A stretch of 11,162 nucleotides of DNA from Cenarchaeum sp. (lineage in GTDB: Archaea; Thermoproteota; Nitrososphaeria; Nitrososphaerales; Nitrosopumilaceae), in NCBI GenBank assembly GCA_020027365.1, contig JAHRAJ010000069.1, positions 1 to 11,162 of the forward strand, written 5' to 3'. This document shows, piece by piece, positions 5,268 to 9,761 of the stretch (position 1 is its first letter; every line of letters starts with the position of its first letter). Below the pieces are notes generated by a model that saw only the letters and a list, made by a program, of their open reading frames with translations, did no database searches and was not told the DNA's origin. The position numbers were made by a program, and so were the translations under genes.

Positions 5268-5822
5268 GTGTCAAACGCAGCAGGGACGCCGTCATCTGGT
5301 AAAAACCGGGAACGCCTCCGGCAGATCGTCGTCATCGGACACAACGAGTCTGGCTGCACCCCCGAACATGAGCGGATCGCGTACGAGGCGGGCGCCGAGG
5401 TCGCCCGGGCCGGCGCCGTGCTGATAACCGGCGGGCTGGGCGGGGTGATGAACGCCTCGTGCCGCGGGGCCTTTGAGGCCGGAGGCATGACGGTCGGCAT
5501 CCTTCCGCAGGACGACCACGCGTCTGCAAACCGGTACTGCCGCATAGTAATCCCCACCGGCGTGGGGCTGTCCCGCGACTTTATCAACGCGCTGTCCGCC
5601 GACGGCATAATCATAATCGGCGGCGGCTCGGGCACCCTATCAGAGGTGTGCGCGGCCTATATGCACAAGAGGCCGATGGTCGCGGTCCGCAACACCGGCG
5701 GAACCGCAGACAGGTACGCGGACAGCTATGTGGATCACCGCAAAAACATAAGGATCGTGGGGGCCGACACCCCGCAAGAGGCGGTCCGCAAGATACTGGA
5801 GCTGTCACGCCATGGACTCTAG
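5268..5822 (+). CDS. LOG/DprA-like Rossmann-fold protein (TIGR00725-type)
   Basis: 184 aa from GTG 5268. It begins with a short polar lead, then the Rossmann strand RQIVVIGHNESGC, the glycine-rich loop VLITGGLGGVMNASCRGAFE and the second signature IIIIGGGSGTLSEVCAAYMH. This is the TIGR00725 branch of the lysine-decarboxylase-like/LOG superfamily, whose PGGxGTxxE loop binds nucleotide phosphates in cytokinin phosphoribohydrolases. Here the loop reads GGGSGTLSE. The substrate of this branch is not established, and a nucleotide-binding or nucleotide-processing role is inference. The frame is open upstream to 5079, but homologue-like sequence begins only near residue 18, and GTG 5268 is the last start before it. 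The 3' end overlaps the convergent dehydrogenase gene by 18 bp. Confidence 0.88.
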   Translation: MSNAAGTPSSGKNRERLRQIVVIGHNESGCTPEHERIAYEAGAEVARAGAVLITGGLGGVMNASCRGAFEAGGMTVGILPQDDHASANRYCRIVIPTGVGLSRDFINALSADGIIIIGGGSGTLSEVCAAYMHKRPMVAVRNTGGTADRYADSYVDHRKNIRIVGADTPQEAVRKILELSRHGL

Positions 5823-6950
5823 CAGCGGATCCGGGGAGTAAAACCCGGCGTCCTCGGACTCTAGCCGGCGCAGCTCTTCCACGACCCTTGCAATCCCTGC
5901 CTCCCTTGCCGTTTCAAACAGGGGTTTTTTCAGCCCTAGCCCGAGTCTGGCGGCCCTCTCGATCTCGGCCTCGTCGCTTGCCCCGTTTGTAACAAGCCAT
6001 GCCGCGTTGTTTGCAAGGTTGGCCACCAGCTGCACCGGGTCAAACTTCCTGCCTGCCTCCTCGGACAGCTTGACGCGCTCGTACTTGGAGTCGCCGTCCT
6101 TATACCCGTAAAACCCCTCGCCGGACTTTTGACCCATCTTTCCCTTCTCGAACAGCTCCGCCACGGCCGGATGCGGGCGGACCACCTTTTTGTCGCGCAG
6201 GTGCATCTCCGTCGTGGCCTTGTGTATCACATCGATGCCGGTCAGATCCGACAGCTCGAATATCCCCATCGGAAACCCGAGCTTGAACTTTACCGCCGAG
6301 TCGACCTCCTCCTGCGACGCACCCGTCCTGTCCCTGGCATAACACGCCTCGTGGACCATGGGTATGAAAAGCCTGTTCACTATGAACCCCGGCACGTCTC
6401 GCCTGCACACGACCCCCTCCTTGCCGACCGACTCGACATATCTCTTGGTCAGCTCCACGGTGTCCTGCGACGTCTTCTCCCCCGGAATGATCTCGACAAG
6501 CTTCATCAGCTGCGGCGGGTTAAAAAAGTGGATTCCGACAAACCTGCCGGGCCTGGACGTCGCCCCGGCAACCTCCGTTATGGGCAGCGTGCTGGTATTG
6601 GACGCAAACACCGTCCCCTCGTCGGCCGCCCCGTCAAGCTCTGCATACACCTTTTTCTTGAGCTCCATGACCTCGGGAACCGCCTCGATCACCATCTGCG
6701 ATCCGGCCACCGCCTCGCCCAGATCCACCACCGGCCTAATCCTGCCCATGACCGCATCGCCCTCCTCCGCGGACATCCGGCGTTTTGAGACCATCTTGTC
6801 CAGACTCCACCTGATCTTGCCCATGGCCGCGTCCAAAAACTCTTGTTTTATGTCCCTGAGCACCACGTCATACCCGGCCGCCGCCGACACCTGTGCAATC
6901 CCGTGGCCCATCACGCCCGATCCCAAGACCGTGATGCTCTTTACGTCCAT
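5805..6950 (-). CDS. 3-hydroxybutyryl-CoA (3-hydroxyacyl-CoA) dehydrogenase
   Basis: An NAD(P)-dependent oxidoreductase acting on 3-hydroxyacyl-CoA. In Thaumarchaeota the homologous enzyme converts 3-hydroxybutyryl-CoA to acetoacetyl-CoA in the 3-hydroxypropionate/4-hydroxybutyrate CO2-fixation cycle. 381 aa. The sequence shows Rossmann GSGVMG (residues 10-15), Asp33 after beta-2, catalytic-site SNTS (117-120), His141 in HFFNPP, Glu153 in LVEIIPG, PGFIVNR (187-193), LGFPMGIFELSDLTGID and KSGEGFYGY. Ordinary bacterial Hbd ends near that last motif (~285 aa). Here about 95 further residues form a second helical C-terminal segment (VANLANNAAWLV...RLGLGLKKPLFE), a half-repeat of the 3HCDH C-terminal domain seen in longer archaeal enzymes. 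ATG 6950 begins MDVKSITVLGSG; an upstream extension to 7016 would cross the TATA box and is rejected. It is divergent from the zinc-finger gene at 7001. Confidence 0.94.
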   Translation of the reverse strand: MDVKSITVLGSGVMGHGIAQVSAAAGYDVVLRDIKQEFLDAAMGKIRWSLDKMVSKRRMSAEEGDAVMGRIRPVVDLGEAVAGSQMVIEAVPEVMELKKKVYAELDGAADEGTVFASNTSTLPITEVAGATSRPGRFVGIHFFNPPQLMKLVEIIPGEKTSQDTVELTKRYVESVGKEGVVCRRDVPGFIVNRLFIPMVHEACYARDRTGASQEEVDSAVKFKLGFPMGIFELSDLTGIDVIHKATTEMHLRDKKVVRPHPAVAELFEKGKMGQKSGEGFYGYKDGDSKYERVKLSEEAGRKFDPVQLVANLANNAAWLVTNGASDEAEIERAARLGLGLKKPLFETAREAGIARVVEELRRLESEDAGFYSPDPLLESMA

Positions 6951-6971
6951 GCCACACGCCTGTACGTATCC

Positions 6972-6979
6972 TTTATAAT
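6972..6979. promoter_or_regulatory. Single symmetric TATA box between divergent genes
   Basis: TTTATAAT on the plus strand reads ATTATAAA on the minus strand. Its centre is 25.5 nt from ATG 7001 (+) and 25.5 nt from ATG 6950 (-), the spacing expected for leaderless transcription in both directions. No second TATA-like sequence is present in the 50-nt gap. Both genes therefore seem to compete for one TBP site. Confidence 0.75.
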
Positions 6980-7000
6980 GTATCTCAAAATCGTCGGCCC

Positions 7001-7174
7001 ATGGGACTGTTCTCAAGGGGCGGCAAAAAGGACGCCGACAACACCAAGTGCAAGGAATGCGGGCTGGTACTGCCGACCCCCGAACGCCTTGAAAAACACA
7101 TGAAAAAGGCCCACGGCAACATCCCCGAAAAAAAGTTTGATCCCAACAGCGCCGCCGGCGGCGGCACTTGGTGA
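7001..7174 (+). CDS. Small C2H2 zinc-finger protein, 57 aa
   Basis: A short gene encoding MGLFSRGGKKDADNTKCKEC, GLVLPTPERLEKHMKKAHGN and a tail IPEKKFDPNSAAGGGTW. CKECGLVLPTPERLEKHMKKAH is a classical C2H2 finger: CxxC, 12-residue spacer, HxxxxH. A basic N-terminus and a flexible Gly-rich tail flank it. Single-finger proteins of this kind occur in archaea and are mostly uncharacterised; nucleic-acid binding or protein interaction is inference. The ATG at 7001 is placed exactly 25 nt from the shared TATA box, which supports a leaderless start. The opening MGLFSRGGKK resembles that of the triple zinc-ribbon protein at 2615-3025. Confidence 0.9.
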   Translation: MGLFSRGGKKDADNTKCKECGLVLPTPERLEKHMKKAHGNIPEKKFDPNSAAGGGTW

Positions 7175-7491
7175 CGGGGCAACTGGACTACGCACCAGCC
7201 CCCCCACCCCGGCGGGGCCGACGGCCAGGTCTGTGACCGACACGCGCAGTGATCATCGTGCATACAGAGCAGGCGTGTGTTGGGGGGTGGAAATGATGAG
7301 GAGGGGGATGAGGAACGCATGTGTGCCGCACAACCGTGTCACAGCAACGCCCACGGCGACCGCGGGACCCCCGACCCGGGGATGCCAACAACCGGTGTGG
7401 ACCGGCGGCGTCAGGCGGTCTGCATGGCTGCCCACCGCCCCTTTACAACCCTTTGTGATATGTTTAATACGCCTCCCCGCGCCGGCATCGT
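7175..7491. other. Gene-free GC-rich spacer upstream of the HIT gene
   Basis: 317 nt with no supported coding region. It contains a C-run/G-run segment (CCCCGGCGGGG around 7206-7216, able to form a short hairpin behind the zinc-finger gene) and a purine-rich G stretch near 7282-7312. The only regulatory element I can place is the TATA box at its end. Confidence 0.5.
7463..7470 (+). promoter_or_regulatory. TATA box of the HIT-family gene
   Basis: TTTAATAC is centred 25.5 nt upstream of ATG 7492, consistent with leaderless transcription and with the chosen start. Confidence 0.65.
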
Positions 7492-7923
7492 ATGAGCGAC
7501 TGCATATTTTGCAGCATCGTGGCAGGGGACATCCCTTCCAAAAAACTCTACGAATCCGACGAGGTGCTGGCACTACTTGACGCGTTTCCGCTGGCGCCTG
7601 GACACTCGCTTGTAATCCCAAAACAACACTATGAACGCATCCAAAACATGCCGCCGGCGACAAACTCTGCCCTGTTTGACACGGTGGGCCGGCTTGCGGC
7701 CAAAACCGACTCGGTCTCGGGGTCTACCCTGATCGCAATACACAACGGCCCGCAAAGCGGGCAGGAGATCCCGCACGTACACGTCCACCTCGTTCCGCGC
7801 TCCCCCGGCGACGGGGCCGGTCCCATACACTCCATGTTTGCCAACAAACCCGGCCCCGACAACGCCGGGACAGACCGCCTATCTGACACGCTAAAGCTCA
7901 GTGGGGATACAGCCTCTCCCTAG
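7492..7923 (+). CDS. HIT-family nucleotide hydrolase/transferase
   Basis: 143 aa, the usual HIT size. N-terminal CIFC (Cys4, Cys7), often a zinc site in HINT-type proteins, is followed by the fold's conserved segments (AGDIPSKKLYESDEVLALLD, PGHSLVIPKQHYERI). The histidine triad HVHVHLVP sits at residues 95-102, with His97 the expected catalytic nucleophile, and IHNGPQSGQEIPH just before it. HIT proteins cleave nucleoside phosphoramidates or dinucleoside polyphosphates in the cytoplasm. The exact substrate cannot be told from sequence. The tail after the triad (about 40 residues) is low in conserved motifs. Its 3' end overlaps the convergent DnaJ-ferredoxin gene by 26 bp. Confidence 0.95.
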   Translation: MSDCIFCSIVAGDIPSKKLYESDEVLALLDAFPLAPGHSLVIPKQHYERIQNMPPATNSALFDTVGRLAAKTDSVSGSTLIAIHNGPQSGQEIPHVHVHLVPRSPGDGAGPIHSMFANKPGPDNAGTDRLSDTLKLSGDTASP

Positions 7924-8590
7924 TCTGCGCATCCTCCACCCGTATCGCCCTGGTCGGGCACGTCTCTGCCGCATTCATAATCTTGTTTACCCCGGCCCCC
8001 CTCCTGTTGATCACGCGCGACTTGGGATTTGTCTGAGAATCCCGGTCTATGTGGAACACGTCGGGCGCGATAACCTCGCAGCTGCAGCATCCTATGCACA
8101 GGCTGGGATCGACCCCCACCTGCAGGTCTGGCCGTCTCTGTGACTCGCGTGTCCCGCCGGCACCGCCACCGTCGCCGGCACCGCCACCGTCGCCGTTTGC
8201 CGTCCTGTCATACTCTTCCCAAAACCTCCTTTTGTACTCCTCCCACCACGCGGGGTCTCCCTCTTCAAACTCTGCGGTAAACTTGCCCCAGTCCTGCTCC
8301 GGCGGGCCGTCCTCCGACCGGGCCCCCCACGGTGATCCCTCCCACGGCCTCCGGCGCGAGCCGGCCTCCGGGTCCGCCGCCCCCCGTCCGGCCGCCTCTG
8401 CCGCGCCGCCCCCGCCAGAATCATTTCTCAAAACGTCATAGGCCTCTGTGACCATCTTAAACTCTGCATCGTCACCGCCGCCCCTGTCGGGGTGCGACTC
8501 TAGCGCCATCCTCCTGTATGCGCACTTGATCTCCTCGGGGGACGCGCCCTGTTCCAACTGCAGTACGCGACACGCCTGCTGTACGTCCAT
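7898..8590 (-). CDS. DnaJ-ferredoxin fusion protein
   Basis: 230 aa. Residues 3-57 are a J domain with the Hsp70-stimulating HPD motif (33-35, in ALESHPDRGG). A Gly/Ala/acidic, Trp-rich linker follows (about 58-155), including GDGGGA twice in tandem from an 18-bp DNA repeat. Residues 158-220 are a single-cluster ferredoxin domain with Cys165, Cys168, Cys171 and distal Cys211-Pro (CIGCCSC ... ETCPTRAI), suited to one 4Fe-4S cluster, with an extra Cys169. A DnaJ-ferredoxin fusion has been described from Thaumarchaeota and from the chloroplast lineage of green plants, where horizontal transfer was proposed. A redox-linked co-chaperone role is likely but unproven. ATG 8590 starts MDVQQACRVLQLEQGASPEE; the upstream extension to 8623 runs through the TATA box and is rejected. 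Confidence 0.95.
   Translation of the reverse strand: MDVQQACRVLQLEQGASPEEIKCAYRRMALESHPDRGGGDDAEFKMVTEAYDVLRNDSGGGGAAEAAGRGAADPEAGSRRRPWEGSPWGARSEDGPPEQDWGKFTAEFEEGDPAWWEEYKRRFWEEYDRTANGDGGGAGDGGGAGGTRESQRRPDLQVGVDPSLCIGCCSCEVIAPDVFHIDRDSQTNPKSRVINRRGAGVNKIMNAAETCPTRAIRVEDAQTRERLYPH
8154..8191. repeat. 18-bp tandem duplication in the DnaJ-ferredoxin linker
   Basis: GGCACCGCCACCGTCGCC occurs twice head to tail (about 8159-8194 region), encoding the repeated GDGGGA linker on the minus strand. It is in frame, so it only lengthens the flexible hinge between the J domain and the ferredoxin domain. Confidence 0.8.
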
Positions 8591-8611
8591 GCCCTGTACA
8601 GCGCATGGCCG

Positions 8612-8619
8612 TTTTAAAA
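8612..8619 (-). promoter_or_regulatory. TATA box of the DnaJ-ferredoxin gene
   Basis: TTTTAAAA (palindromic) is centred 25.5 nt upstream of ATG 8590 on the minus strand, which supports that start and a leaderless message. Confidence 0.65.
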
Positions 8620-9078
8620 ACAATGCCCGCGTTCATAACGGCGCCACCCTCGAAAAACCACATGTCGTGCCCGACCCCCCGATCATAAGCGGCACGCCAC
8701 TTCCATGCCTTGACTGCCTGAACGTGCGAAAAATCACGCCTGACCGGGCCGCACCCGCCGAAACCTGCACCTGCCGCCACCGCCGTCACGGCAACCGCTT
8801 GGGGCCCCACTGCCCGTTTCCAGCAACTGCGCACCCACAGCCGCCCGCCAGCCGCCGGCAGTGCCCGCCCTTCTCCTGACGGATGACGGCCCTCCGGCGG
8901 GGCCCGCCCATGCGTGTGACGCCCTGCCCGAACGTCGGAAAGGAGTCCTGCCGGTCTGCCGATGCCTGCATCCCACCAACCCGCATCCGCCCACCACTCA
9001 CCAGGACCTTCCTTTTTGCCCCTGCGCATTGCGCCCGCGACTTGCTGTTGTTGCCCCCCACCGCTCCCACCGCCGCCC

Positions 9079-9108
9079 CTGCCGCTGCTACTGCTGCTAC
9101 TACTACTG
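9079..9108 (+). repeat. CTG/CTA triplet tract
   Basis: Ten consecutive triplets of the form CTG, CCG or CTA, preceded by CCG/CCC/CCA triplets from about 9057. This is a microsatellite-like expansion in non-coding DNA. Confidence 0.8.
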
Positions 9109-9168
9109 AACGTAAACCGATCGCGGTCTGAACAACTGTGCGGAGGTTGCCTCGATGATGACGACGAC

Positions 9169-9202
9169 GGGGAGAGGGGGGGAGGGAGGGAGGAAGGGAG
9201 AG
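9169..9202 (+). repeat. Purine tract with G-quadruplex potential
   Basis: 34 consecutive purines containing G-runs at 9169-9172, 9176-9182, 9184-9186, 9188-9190 and 9196-9198, separated by loops of 1-5 nt. This meets the usual four-run G-quadruplex pattern on the plus strand. Preceding GAT/GAC triplets (9154-9168) make the whole block a simple-sequence patch. Confidence 0.75.
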
Positions 9203-9491
9203 CACACGCTACCTCCACCGCCATCGCGTAACGGCCCCTCGTTTTTCATGATGGTGTGTCACTGATATTTTTCGCTTGCCCCTTTCACCTCCCTGTTGAC
9301 CGTCCCCGAGCCGCGGCGGCACAGCCGCCGGCATTCCGTCGGAGCGCCCGTGGCCTGCCCTACCATGGCCGCCAGAATCCGGTTTGCATGGCGGCGTGTT
9401 GGCACCTCCGCCACCTGCCAGCCGGCCACCATGGATCTCCTTGTCGCGCTAGAGCCGTTTTCCCCGCCGCGCCTTGACCGCTGATCGATCG

Positions 9492-9518
9492 AGGCGATCA
9501 TCTTCGTTTGGATCGCCT
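9492..9518. repeat. Short hairpin, 8-bp perfect stem
   Basis: AGGCGATC (9492-9499) pairs with GATCGCCT (9511-9518) across an 11-nt loop, followed by TTGACC. It could be a transcript hairpin or a dimeric protein-binding site. No gene ends directly upstream, so a terminator role is not supported. Confidence 0.5.
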
Positions 9519-9571
9519 TTGACCAACCACGCCATCGGCATGATGCAATCCTGTCTGCAAGCTGTGGAACA

Positions 9572-9580
9572 ACCGCCGAT
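9572..9580. repeat. Left direct repeat, MITE copy 2
   Basis: ACCGCCGAT is repeated exactly at 9711-9719. It flanks the second MITE copy as a presumed target-site duplication (8-9 bp; the exact boundary is ambiguous by one or two bases). Confidence 0.75.
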
Positions 9581-9710
9581 TGCAGTTTGCCCAACCCCAC
9601 CCCAACCGCCCAACAAAATCGTCCCGCATGGGAAGTTTTTGTTCTTGTCTAGATCAATAGAGGCACTTGAGCTGATTTTCTAGGCATGTTTGAGGGGCAG
9701 GCAAACTCAC
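9581..9710 (+). mobile_element. MITE-like element, copy 2 (about 130 bp, diverged)
   Basis: It aligns with copy 1 (3524-3655) in the same orientation, with near-identical interior: ATCGTCCCGCATGGGAAG, TTTTTGTTCTTGT, AGATCAAT, GAGCTGATTTTCTAGGCATG and TTTGA. Differences are scattered substitutions and a few single-base indels. The ends are eroded relative to copy 1: AGTTTGCC (9584-9591) and GGCAAACT (9700-9707) still pair perfectly, while the outermost bases do not. It is flanked by the 9-bp direct repeat ACCGCCGAT. Erosion of the ends suggests an older insertion than copy 1. It ends about 51 nt upstream of the surface-protein start codon. Confidence 0.85.
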
Positions 9711-9719
9711 ACCGCCGAT
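9711..9719. repeat. Right direct repeat, MITE copy 2
   Basis: An exact copy of ACCGCCGAT at 9572-9580, adjoining the right end of the element. Confidence 0.75.
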
Positions 9720-9731
9720 CCCACATAACCG

Positions 9732-9739
9732 TTATAACA
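9732..9739 (+). promoter_or_regulatory. TATA box of the surface-protein gene
   Basis: TTATAACA is centred about 26 nt upstream of ATG 9762 and about 21 nt behind the end of MITE copy 2. The spacing supports a leaderless start at 9762. Confidence 0.65.
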
Positions 9740-9761
9740 TATCGCCCATCAGTCGTATTGC

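Larger units (their letters stand above)
8624..9571. other. Long gene-poor, low-complexity region
   Basis: About 950 nt without a convincing gene. Open frames exist on both strands, but their translations are dominated by Pro, Ser, Arg, Gly and Gln runs with no recognisable motif, as expected for GC-rich non-coding DNA. Contents: a CTG/CTA triplet tract (9079-9108), a GAT/GAC run (9154-9168), a pure purine tract with repeated G-runs (9169-9202) and an 8-bp-stem hairpin (9492-9518). No tRNA or other structured RNA was recognised. It may be decayed accessory DNA ahead of MITE copy 2. Confidence 0.6.

Noticed and set aside
9155..9161. Box C-like ATGATGA (also near 2229 and 7294), possible C/D box guide RNA
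   Set aside because: No box D (CTGA) at the proper distance; the motif arises from GAT triplet runs.
8472..9224. 250-aa minus-strand open frame rich in Ser, Gly and Gln runs
   Set aside because: It reads through simple repeats and overlaps the N-terminal coding part of the DnaJ-ferredoxin gene out of frame.
9103..9249. Possible 48-aa minus-strand gene starting MKNEG with a weak TATA-like AAAATATCA upstream
   Set aside because: The translation runs through the purine/triplet tracts (Pro/Ser/Val runs) and has no recognisable motif, so coding is not supported.
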